A stretch of DNA of 7,809 nucleotides from JBFXEO01 sp050180015. GTDB lineage: Bacteria; Bacteroidota; Bacteroidia; Bacteroidales; Tenuifilaceae. The DNA is taken from assembly GCA_050180015.1 (NCBI GenBank), contig JBFXEO010000144.1, positions 1 through 7,809 of the forward strand. The letters run 5' to 3'. A program made the translations under genes and the position numbers. Under the pieces are notes generated by a model. It was not told the origin of the DNA and did no database searches. It worked only from the letters and a program-made list of their open reading frames with translations. Shown piece after piece: positions 1-6,352 of the stretch. Position 1 is the stretch's first letter. The number at the start of each line of letters is the position of its first letter.

Positions 1-1182
1 ATTAGCGGGCTGATAAGCGTACTAATAAAGGATGAAATTGACCAGCAGCTGAAGCTGGAGGCCAACGAAATTGCGTGGAGGATTGGGAACAAGGAGTTTT
101 ATCAGGCAACATACCCATCATCCGGCATAGAGGCTATGGCAGAAAATGCTTCGTTGGGGGAAATATACAAGGATACGGTGATATACGACCCCATACAGAA
201 GGAGTCTGTTCCATTCCGTGAGTATTCACTCACCCAAAGGCTTGATGGTAAAAATTACCGGATATCTACAAGGCGAATGCTGATGGAGCTTGACGATTTT
301 CTTACAATTTTTACGGGCCTCATTTCTGCCATCCTGCTTTTTGTTTTTCTGGGGTTGTTTATTTTCACCAAAAGATTCAACAGCAGAATTTTCAGAACAT
401 TCAACTCCAACCTTGAAAACTTGAAAGTTTACTCGTTTAACCCCCCGGTGAAGTTAACGCTGTTGCCAACCGGAATAGCTGAATTTGATGAGCTTAACCG
501 GGTGCTGTCAAGAATGTCGGATCGGCTTGAGAAGGATTATATCGACTCCAAGGAGTTCTCGGCCAACGTGGCCCACGAAATACAAACCCCGCTGGCCATC
601 ATCCGCAGCAAGTGCGAGAACCTTTTCTCCAAACCCGATTTGAACGATGAAACCGTTACCGCGTTACGGGACATTTACCTTTCCACCGATAAGCTGTCGG
701 GTACAATTAAAGCCCTGCTCCTGCTGGCAAAAATTGATAACGGGCAGTTCAACGATAAAAGCTTGGTTTCGTTCAATGAGCTGCTGGAGAATTGGGTCGA
801 TTCGCTCCGCGATATAATTGTAGATCGTAGCCTGCTGGTTTCCATATCGAATACCAATAATTGTACTTTTTTGATGGATCGGCGATTGGCCGATCTGTTG
901 GCCCAGAATGTTTTTGTGAATGCCATTAAGCATTCCTCCAGGGGCGAGAAAATAGAGATTGTCCTCTCAAAGAACCAGTTCCAGATTTCGAACCACGGTG
1001 CAAAACCGCTGAGACACCCACAGAAAATATTTGAAAGGTTCTATAAAGAGTCCAGGAACAAGGAATCGACAGGAATAGGTTTGGCCATTGTAAAAAAAAT
1101 TGCAGATTTTTATGGTATAAGCATTACCTACACCTTTAAGGATTTCCGGCACGTTTTCACATTCCAGCTACCCAGCTGTTAG
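1..1182 (+). CDS. Membrane sensor histidine kinase (5' partial)
   Basis: Sensor kinase of a two-component system: it should autophosphorylate on a histidine and pass the phosphate to a response regulator, probably encoded upstream outside the window. The frame is open from base 1, so the ATG at 136 is internal; 393 residues are visible. Residues 1-8 look like the end of a first membrane helix, about 9-95 form a periplasmic sensor region, about 100-122 a second membrane helix, and 123-180 a HAMP-like linker. The phosphoacceptor box is VAHEIQTPLAII with His192 (codon 574-576). The ATPase domain has an N box (NVFVNAIKHSS, Asn303 and Asn307), an F box (IFERFYKES) and a G2 box (TGIGLAIVKKI, 358-362). 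The G1 box is reduced to SNHGAKPL instead of DxGxG, which I recall as common in Bacteroidota kinases with the HEIQTPLA motif. The ligand is unknown. Kinase identity is secure. Confidence 0.93.
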   Translation: MSGLISVLIKDEIDQQLKLEANEIAWRIGNKEFYQATYPSSGIEAMAENASLGEIYKDTVIYDPIQKESVPFREYSLTQRLDGKNYRISTRRMLMELDDFLTIFTGLISAILLFVFLGLFIFTKRFNSRIFRTFNSNLENLKVYSFNPPVKLTLLPTGIAEFDELNRVLSRMSDRLEKDYIDSKEFSANVAHEIQTPLAIIRSKCENLFSKPDLNDETVTALRDIYLSTDKLSGTIKALLLLAKIDNGQFNDKSLVSFNELLENWVDSLRDIIVDRSLLVSISNTNNCTFLMDRRLADLLAQNVFVNAIKHSSRGEKIEIVLSKNQFQISNHGAKPLRHPQKIFERFYKESRNKESTGIGLAIVKKIADFYGISITYTFKDFRHVFTFQLPSC

Positions 1183-1203
1183 TTTTTTGTTAGAATTGTT
1201 GCG

Positions 1204-1235
1204 TTTGTTTGCAGTTGAATTTTTTTTGGCCTTTG
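1204..1235 (+). promoter_or_regulatory. Possible Bacteroidota-type promoter before the glycosyltransferase unit
   Basis: The 81-base gap between the kinase stop and the GT2 start holds TTTG at 1204-1207, then 20 bases, then GGCCTTTG at 1228-1235. The Bacteroidota sigma-ABfr consensus is TTTG, about 19-20 bases, TAnnTTTG. The two TTTG cores and the spacing fit, but the TA of the -7 box is missing. The region is T-rich, so chance matches are likely. If it is not a promoter, the three glycosyltransferase-unit genes may simply be read through from the kinase operon. Confidence 0.25.
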
Positions 1236-1263
1236 TACTTAAGACTATCAAAAGGTATTGAAT

Positions 1264-2016
1264 ATGGATTATAAGCAGAGGAAATTCGATTTCACCATTA
1301 TTGTTCCGGTATATAACGAGGAGGATAACCTGGCGCGTTTGTATGCAGAGTTGAATAAATTTGTAGCGGGTACCGGCATTAAATCGAAAGTTCTTTTTAT
1401 CGACGATGGCTCTTCGGATGCCAGCCTGGCAAAGATTAAGGAGCTTTGCTCCCGTTCCGAGCATTTCACCTACTGCTCGTTCGACAGGAACTACGGTTTA
1501 AGTGCCGCCATAAAGGCCGGGTTCGATCACTCCGATACCCCGTGGACGGGATATATTGACGCCGATTTGCAAACGTCGCCCATGGATTTCAATATTCTAT
1601 GGGGCTATGTGGACGATTACGATTTGATCACGGGCGTTCGGTCCAACAGGAAAGATTCATTTGTAAAGAATGCCTCCTCGTTTATCGCCAATAAAATACG
1701 TAGGGCATTTACACACGATGGAATGGACGATACCGGTTGTCCGTTAAAAATAATTCGTACCGAGGTTGCCCAGAAAATACCCATGTTTAAGGGTCTGCAT
1801 CGTTTCCTGCCGGCTATGGTACTGCTTCAGAAAGGAAAAATAGTTCAGGTTCCGGTACAGCACTTTCCCCGGGTTGCCGGAAAATCAAAGTTTAACCTGT
1901 GGAACCGCTTGCTGGGCCCGTTGATGGACTGCTTTGCCTACCTGTGGATGAAGAAGAAGTATATAAACTACAGGGTTAAGGAGAATAGCCAAAATTTACC
2001 GTACTTAATTTTATGA
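1264..2016 (+). CDS. GT2 glycosyltransferase, DPM1/ArnC-like (polyprenyl-phosphate sugar transferase)
   Basis: Family 2 GT-A glycosyltransferase that should transfer a sugar from a nucleotide donor, probably to a polyprenyl phosphate, on the cytoplasmic face. The 250-residue protein begins with the nucleotide-binding strand FTIIVPVYNEEDNL (10-23). It has FIDDGSSD (45-52), NYGLSAAIKAGFDHS (76-90), the metal-binding DADLQ (99-103), DDTGCPLKIIR (155-165), and a C-terminal VPVQHFPRVAGKSKFNLW (196-213) that matches the EvPv.h.pR..GkSky region of DPM-like enzymes. Unlike ArnC it lacks a clear pair of C-terminal membrane helices, so it resembles soluble DPM1. I chose the ATG at 1264 over an in-frame TTG at 1258; AAAAGG at 1250-1255 gives suitable spacing. 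Its TGA overlaps the next gene's ATG by 4 bases, suggesting translational coupling. The sugar cannot be read from the sequence. Confidence 0.88.
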   Translation: MDYKQRKFDFTIIVPVYNEEDNLARLYAELNKFVAGTGIKSKVLFIDDGSSDASLAKIKELCSRSEHFTYCSFDRNYGLSAAIKAGFDHSDTPWTGYIDADLQTSPMDFNILWGYVDDYDLITGVRSNRKDSFVKNASSFIANKIRRAFTHDGMDDTGCPLKIIRTEVAQKIPMFKGLHRFLPAMVLLQKGKIVQVPVQHFPRVAGKSKFNLWNRLLGPLMDCFAYLWMKKKYINYRVKENSQNLPYLIL

Positions 2017-2636
2017 GTAGTATAATTGTTTTTGGGATTGGCTTTTTGGCGCAGGCGTTATTTTCCAGCCGTATTATTCTGCAATGGATAATTTCTGAGA
2101 AGAACAAAAAGATGCTCACCCCAAGGTTGTTCTGGGAGTTAAGCTTGCTGGCATCTTTTCTTCTGTTTATTTACGGATACCTGCGCGATGATTTTGCAAT
2201 AATGCTGGGACAGGTTATTACCTACTATATCTATATACGGAATATGCAGCTGGAGCATGTTTGGGCGAAGTTGCCACGGTTGATGCAGATTTTTTTGTAC
2301 CTGTTTCCGGTGATAATATTGACGTATGGGTTTAACAATAATATAGTTGACAGGGAAAATCTGTTCAACTTTGAGCATATTTCATCGTCCCTGATGGCTT
2401 TGGGAGTTATTGCCCAGATACTATTTACACTCCGGTTTGTTTACCAGTGGGTGTATTCCGAGAAAAGGAAGAAATCACACCTCCCCATGGGGTTCTGGGT
2501 GCTGAGCCTCGTTGGCTCATCGCTTATACTCATATACGCCATTTTCAGGCTCGATCCCGTGCTAATCCTCGGGAACTCTTCGGGTGTTGTGGTTTACTCA
2601 AGGAACATTTATATTCTAAAAAAGTATGGAGAGTAA
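2013..2636 (+). CDS. Tandem LAB_N-domain membrane protein, candidate lipid-linked sugar flippase
   Basis: Seven-helix membrane protein of 207 residues made of two copies of the LAB_N domain, the domain found at the N-terminus of some lipid-A-disaccharide synthases. It has no LpxB catalytic part. The copies span about 10-77 and 131-198. Conserved pairs are AQ 13/134, QW 24/145, SEK 28/149, Pro 37/158, FW 40/161, Arg 58/179 and RN 76/197, all at an offset of exactly 121 residues without gaps. Predicted helices are about 3-26, 40-57, 61-77, 89-106, 126-148, 161-178 and 182-200, a 3+1+3 layout. From memory, LAB_N belongs to the MtN3/SWEET-PQ-loop superfamily, so this layout resembles a full SWEET-type transporter. 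Its position between a GT2 and a GT39 gene, overlapping both, suggests it flips or hands over the lipid-linked sugar, as ArnE/ArnF do. That role is inference; the domain call is strong. Confidence 0.85.
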   Translation: MSSIIVFGIGFLAQALFSSRIILQWIISEKNKKMLTPRLFWELSLLASFLLFIYGYLRDDFAIMLGQVITYYIYIRNMQLEHVWAKLPRLMQIFLYLFPVIILTYGFNNNIVDRENLFNFEHISSSLMALGVIAQILFTLRFVYQWVYSEKRKKSHLPMGFWVLSLVGSSLILIYAIFRLDPVLILGNSSGVVVYSRNIYILKKYGE

Positions 2637-4251
2637 AGGCTTGATGCGCTACCAGAAGGTTGCCCTGCTATTGGTTTCGGTTTTGCTGCTGTTTGCAGGT
2701 CTGGACAAAATAGAGATTAACATAATGGAGGCCCGTAATTTTACAGCTGCCCGGGAAATGGTACAGAGCAAGGAGTACCTCCTGACCACCCTGAACGGCG
2801 AGCCCCGTTACCAGAAACCTCCTTTGCCAACCTGGTTAACGGCTGCCTCGGCCAGTATATTTGGCTTTAATTCCCTTTACAGCTTGCGGTTGCCGGTAGT
2901 GCTGATCACACTTCTCCTGGTATTCACTTTTTTCTGTTTCTCTAAGCTTATAGGGTTTGGGAATACCCAGAGTTTTAACAATGGGTTGATACTAATTACA
3001 ACGTTTTACATTTTTTTTGCGGGTCGCGATAACCAGTGGGATATGTACACCCATAGCTTTATGATGGTTAGTATATACTTCCTGTGGAAGTTGCTGACCG
3101 ATGACAGGCACCAGCTTCGGGACAGCACTATGGCGGCAGCTTTTTGGGGTTTATCGTTTTTAAGTAAGGGCCCAGTTTCGTTTTACGCGTTACTGGTGCC
3201 ATTCCTTATAAGCTACCAGCTGGTGTACCGTATTCCGTTCGAGAAAAAGGGTTATTACCTTTTATACTGGTTGTTGGGAGGTTTGGCGTTGGGAGTTTCA
3301 TGGTTTGTGTACGTTCATATTAAGGATCCGGAGTATTTTAAGATTATTGCTACGCGTGAAACGTCAAACTGGGGTACGTATGCTGTGAAACCCTTCTACT
3401 ACTACTGGAGTTTCTTTGCTCAAAGCGGACTTTGGACAATTCCTTCGCTAATAGCCCTGTTTTATCCGTACATGAGGAATCGGGTTGCCAATCCAAAGCT
3501 GTATAAGCTGGCAGTTTTATGGACATTGCTATCGGTTGTTCTTTTATCGCTGGTTCCCGAAAAAAAGGTGAGGTACTTGGTTCCTGCTTTAATACCGCTG
3601 GCACTAACCGTAGGGTTCTACGTGGAGTATATTTTCCGGAATTTCAGCAGCAACATGCAGAAGTATGAAAGGGTGCTTGTTCACATATCCTATGGGATAA
3701 TTGCGCTTATCGGCATTCTGTTTCCTGTTGTGGTTGCCTATATACTTAAGGATGAAATTGGTAAGTATTTGTTTCGTTTGATATTCTCCTCGTTGTTAAT
3801 TTATGGTTGTACATTTACCGTGGTGAACGGTTTGATAAAAAGGAATTTTGCGCGGATATTCTATTCAACCGTTGCGTTATTCGTTATTGTGGTGGTTGCC
3901 CTTTTGCCAATTTCGTCGGATGTGTTTAAGAATCCAGCCTACACCCCGGCACGGGCTGCCTTGGCCATCGAAAAGCAGTATGGTATAAAAACTTACAGTT
4001 TTTGTGATGTTCCTCCGGAAATAGTTTGGGATTTTGGGAAGCCTATCCCTGTAATTAATCGTGGCGGTGACGGAATGAAGCTACCCGATGAGGGTAAGTT
4101 TGGCCTGTTGAATGAAGGCGATTCCACGGCACTAATCAACCAACTCTCTGGCTACGAGGTAAAAAGAGTATTTCGGATAGATATGAATGTCCGGGACAAA
4201 CACTCCAACCGCAAGATTAAAGATTACTTTCTGGTTACCCGGAAGGAGTAA
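2626..4251 (+). CDS. GT39/ArnT-like polytopic membrane glycosyltransferase
   Basis: Integral-membrane GT-C glycosyltransferase that should take a sugar from a polyprenyl-phosphate carrier and transfer it to an envelope acceptor on the periplasmic face. The 541-residue protein starts with a membrane helix (8-25) and then the PMT/ArnT first loop: INIMEARNFTAAREM (31-45), LNGEPRYQKPPLPTW (56-70), and SLYSLRLP (83-90). Other landmarks are GRDNQWDMYTHS (133-144), LSKGPVSF (179-186) and PEKKVRYLVPALIPLA (311-326), with many hydrophobic helices to about residue 427. A soluble, probably periplasmic, tail covers about 430-541. The catalytic DE of the family is ME here (Met34-Glu35). The ATG at 2626 overlaps the previous gene by 11 bases; an in-frame ATG at 2644, seven bases after that gene's stop and preceded by AAAGG, is an alternative start. 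Family assignment is firm; donor and acceptor are unknown. Confidence 0.87.
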   Translation: MESKGLMRYQKVALLLVSVLLLFAGLDKIEINIMEARNFTAAREMVQSKEYLLTTLNGEPRYQKPPLPTWLTAASASIFGFNSLYSLRLPVVLITLLLVFTFFCFSKLIGFGNTQSFNNGLILITTFYIFFAGRDNQWDMYTHSFMMVSIYFLWKLLTDDRHQLRDSTMAAAFWGLSFLSKGPVSFYALLVPFLISYQLVYRIPFEKKGYYLLYWLLGGLALGVSWFVYVHIKDPEYFKIIATRETSNWGTYAVKPFYYYWSFFAQSGLWTIPSLIALFYPYMRNRVANPKLYKLAVLWTLLSVVLLSLVPEKKVRYLVPALIPLALTVGFYVEYIFRNFSSNMQKYERVLVHISYGIIALIGILFPVVVAYILKDEIGKYLFRLIFSSLLIYGCTFTVVNGLIKRNFARIFYSTVALFVIVVVALLPISSDVFKNPAYTPARAALAIEKQYGIKTYSFCDVPPEIVWDFGKPIPVINRGGDGMKLPDEGKFGLLNEGDSTALINQLSGYEVKRVFRIDMNVRDKHSNRKIKDYFLVTRKE

Positions 4252-4272
4252 AGGTTAACATTCCACTGGTAA

Positions 4273-5460
4273 TTAATGTAACACTTGTTGAACCAGGGCA
4301 GCAGCTTCGGTAAGGGTAATTGCACTGTAAACTTTCAATCCCGATTCGTCGATAATTCGTTTACCCTCAGCCGCATTTGTCCCCTGTAACCTTACAATAA
4401 CCGGAACGCTGATACTCCCGATTTCCCGGTAGGCATCTACAACTCCCTGGGCAACCCTGTCGCAACGGACGATTCCACCGAAAATGTTGATAAGTATTGC
4501 TTTTACGTTGGGGTCCTTAAGGATTATCCGGAAGCCGGCAGCCACTGTTTTGGCATTGGCACCACCACCAACATCCAGAAAGTTGGCCGGCTCTCCGCCC
4601 GATAGCTTAATAACATCCATGGTTGCCATTGCTAACCCTGCGCCATTTACCATGCAGCCAACATTTCCGTCAAGTTTTACGAAGTTAAGGTTATTCTCAC
4701 CGGCTTCAACCTCAGCAGGGTCTTCCTCGTAAATATCCCTGAGCTCTTCAAACTCCGGATGACGGTAAAGGGCGTTATCGTCAATAGAGCATTTGGCATC
4801 GGCGGCCAGCACATCGTCGTTCGACGTTTTTACAACAGGGTTTATTTCCAGTAACGACAGATCGTTTGCTGTGTATGCGTCGTATAGCGAAGTTACAAAC
4901 TTCACCATTTGTGAGTATGCCTTGCCGGTAAGCCCAAGGTTAATGGCAACTTTTTTGGCTTGGTACGGCTGAATGCCGATAGGATTAATTTCTTCCTTAA
5001 ATATCAGCTGCGGGGTTTGTGCTGCAACCGCCTCAATATCCATTCCTCCCTGTGGGGAGTAAACAACCATATTACGGCCTGTAGCACGATTTAGCAGTAT
5101 GCTGATGTAAAACTCCTTAATGGCAGAAGGACCAGCCTGGTAAATTCCCTGCTCGATCAAAACTTTACGTACCAGTTTTCCACTGGGGTCAGTTTGATGG
5201 GTAACCAGGGTCATCCCGATAATTTCTTTTGCATATTTTTCAACCTCAACAATTGATTTGGCAATCTTAACACCACCCCCCTTGCCACGTCCACCGGCAT
5301 GTATCTGAGCTTTAACGGCAATAGTATCGGTTCCGGTGTCTTCCATAATCAACTTTGCATTGCTTACCGCTTCAGCTGGATTGAATGCAACCTTACCCAA
5401 TGGAATTGGAACGCCTGCCTTTTTAAGAATCCCTTTCGACTGATATTCATGTAAATTCAT
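4273..5460 (-). CDS. sucC: Succinyl-CoA synthetase (ADP-forming) beta subunit
   Basis: Beta subunit of succinyl-CoA synthetase, the TCA-cycle enzyme that interconverts succinyl-CoA and succinate with formation of ATP or GTP. It acts in the cytoplasm with the alpha subunit SucD. At 395 residues it is full length (E. coli 388). The ATP-grasp half has MNLHEYQSKGILKKAGVPIP (1-20), VKAQIHAGGRGKGGGVK (49-65) and EINP (205-208), with Asn207 and Asp221 matching the E. coli Mg ligands Asn199 and Asp213. The ligase half has GNVGCMVNGAGLAMATMD (265-282), FLDVGGGA (294-301), NIFGGIVRCD (325-334) and RLQGTNAAEG (357-366). The ATG at 5460 is chosen because the family starts MNLHEYQ; the open frame further upstream is not family sequence and would run into trmH. 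sucD is not adjacent: the downstream neighbour is a convergent glycosyltransferase only 21 bases away, and no terminator hairpin is visible there. Confidence 0.98.
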   Translation of the reverse strand: MNLHEYQSKGILKKAGVPIPLGKVAFNPAEAVSNAKLIMEDTGTDTIAVKAQIHAGGRGKGGGVKIAKSIVEVEKYAKEIIGMTLVTHQTDPSGKLVRKVLIEQGIYQAGPSAIKEFYISILLNRATGRNMVVYSPQGGMDIEAVAAQTPQLIFKEEINPIGIQPYQAKKVAINLGLTGKAYSQMVKFVTSLYDAYTANDLSLLEINPVVKTSNDDVLAADAKCSIDDNALYRHPEFEELRDIYEEDPAEVEAGENNLNFVKLDGNVGCMVNGAGLAMATMDVIKLSGGEPANFLDVGGGANAKTVAAGFRIILKDPNVKAILINIFGGIVRCDRVAQGVVDAYREIGSISVPVIVRLQGTNAAEGKRIIDESGLKVYSAITLTEAAALVQQVLH

Positions 5461-5536
5461 GGATAGAATCTTTATCGGTTTTTGGTTTTTAAAAATACAA
5501 AAAATGATTGAGTACCTTTGTGCAAAACTATTCTTT
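5461..5536. promoter_or_regulatory. Divergent sucC/trmH intergenic promoter region
   Basis: These 76 AT-rich bases must carry the start signals of both sucC (leftward) and trmH (rightward). On the plus strand TACCTTTG at 5513-5520 matches the Bacteroidota -7 consensus TAnnTTTG perfectly, predicting transcription from about 5525-5528 and a very short trmH leader. No good TTTG sits at the matching -33 position; the nearest TTTG (5481-5484) is 28 bases away. On the minus strand TATTTTTA (5497 down to 5490) is a poorer -7 candidate for sucC, also without a clear -33 box. Neither gene has a convincing Shine-Dalgarno sequence, as usual in this phylum. Confidence 0.5.
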
Positions 5537-6079
5537 ATGGGTAAGAACAGGAAATTAGCCAATGATGAGTTGAACCGTAAAAGCGTGGAAGAGTATAGGG
5601 TATCGGGGAAACTGCCCATTGTTGTTGTTTTGGACAGTATTAGAAGTTTAAATAACGTGGGGTCTGTTTTCAGAACTTCCGATGCGCTTTTGGTCGATAA
5701 GATTTTTCTATGCGGAATAACGGGAACACCACCCGGTAGGGAAATTCACAGGACTGCACTTGGTGCCGAAGATTCAGTAAGCTGGCAGTATTTTGATAGC
5801 ACTGTTAATGCTGTTGTGGCATTAAAGAACGATGGTTATTGGGTAATCTCGGTGGAGCAAACGGAAAGCAGCGTAAATTTGGCAGAATATCAACCCAAAG
5901 CAGATCAGCGGTACGCTTTGGTTTTTGGGAATGAGTTGCGGGGTGTGGAGCAGGATGTAGTTGACCTATCCGACGAGTGCATTGAAATCCCCCAGTTTGG
6001 CACCAAGCATTCCTTCAATATTTCCGTATCGGTGGGCATTGTTCTGTGGGATTTTTTCTCGAAGTTGAGAATGGGTTGA
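5537..6079 (+). CDS. TrmH/SpoU-family (SPOUT) RNA 2'-O-methyltransferase
   Basis: SAM-dependent RNA ribose methyltransferase of the trefoil-knot SPOUT superfamily, cytoplasmic, acting on tRNA or rRNA. The 180-residue protein carries the three SpoU motifs: motif 1 LNNVGSVFRTSDA (38-50, with Arg46 at the catalytic arginine position), motif 2 ALVFGNELRGV (127-137), and motif 3 CIEIPQFGTKHSFNISVSVG (148-167), where SFNIS replaces the usual SLNVS. It is close to the bare catalytic domain, with only about 25 extra N-terminal residues and no L30e-like RNA-binding domain as in RlmB. The start at 5537 (MGKNRKL) is chosen because the family sequence begins just after it and a consensus -7 box lies at 5513-5520; the in-frame ATG at 5459 would add 26 unlikely residues, overlap sucC and sit upstream of that promoter. 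Substrate is not identifiable, so no symbol is given. Confidence 0.93.
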   Translation: MGKNRKLANDELNRKSVEEYRVSGKLPIVVVLDSIRSLNNVGSVFRTSDALLVDKIFLCGITGTPPGREIHRTALGAEDSVSWQYFDSTVNAVVALKNDGYWVISVEQTESSVNLAEYQPKADQRYALVFGNELRGVEQDVVDLSDECIEIPQFGTKHSFNISVSVGIVLWDFFSKLRMG

Positions 6080-6120
6080 AAAGAGTGAAGGCCTGCAGCA
6101 TGGCAGGCCTTCACTCTTTT
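6079..6120. terminator. Bidirectional intrinsic terminator, perfect 18-bp stem
   Basis: AAAAGAGTGAAGGCCTGC (6079-6096) pairs perfectly with GCAGGCCTTCACTCTTTT (6103-6120) around a six-base loop AGCATG. The A tract on the left and the T tract on the right give a U tail to transcripts from either direction. It begins on the last base of the trmH stop codon and lies 16 bases beyond the downstream stop (6137-6139) of the convergent lipoprotein frame, so it serves both genes. Confidence 0.93.
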
Positions 6121-6136
6121 TATAGTTGTTTGTATG

Positions 6137-6352
6137 TTACTCAACAATAGTTTTGAATGCATCGTTCTGGAAGTAGTTGCGGAATTCAACATCGTCCATT
6201 GCACGGGTTTTCAGGCTGGCATCTTTGCCAATGGCCGTGCGGAGGTTGTCAAGAACAGTAGCTTCCTCCTGGGTACGGGCACCTACAATTGCGCGACCGT
6301 AGAAACTCTTTGCCGACTCAACTTTTGCAAAGGTATTCTTGGCAGCATCAAC
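6137..6352 (-). pseudogene. In-frame 3' remainder of the TPR lipoprotein gene after an internal TAA
   Basis: Directly after the TAA at 6353-6355 the same frame continues for 71 sense codons and ends at a TAA at 6137-6139. It begins VDAAKNTFAKVESAKSF and contains GRAIVGARTQEE, LDNLRTAIGKD and DDVEFRNYF. These are helix-turn-helix stretches of the kind that close TPR proteins, and the opening completes the repeat cut by the stop (GLALLLSG, stop, VDAAKNTF; TPR helices typically read G.ydeA...f). The codons use the same style as the upstream part. The end lies just before the terminator, where the gene's natural 3' end would be expected. I therefore read this as the original C-terminus. No restart signal or well-placed start codon is seen, so it is probably untranslated unless the stop is an error or is read through. 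Confidence 0.85.

Noticed and set aside
955..1095. Kinase inactive because its G1 box is degenerate
   Set aside because: The H, N, F and G2 boxes are intact, and reduced G1 boxes (SNHG type) are, to my knowledge, usual in this Bacteroidota kinase group.
3350..3604. Minus-strand open frame inside the GT39 gene
   Set aside because: A shadow of the well-supported plus-strand coding sequence; no family features or start signals. The same applies to the other antisense or out-of-frame frames in the kinase, GT2, LAB_N and sucC genes.
4253..4283. Imperfect inverted repeat (GTTAACATT with AATGTAAC) at the GT39/sucC junction as a terminator
   Set aside because: The arms are short, AT-rich and mismatched, and the second arm lies in the sucC coding sequence; not enough for a terminator call.
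5459..5536. Earlier trmH start at 5459
   Set aside because: It would overlap the sucC start and lie upstream of the -7 box at 5513-5520; family sequence begins after 5537.
5461..5619. N-terminal extension of sucC by 53 codons
   Set aside because: SucC proteins start at MNLHEYQ (5460); the extension is the antisense of the trmH start region and resembles no SucC sequence.
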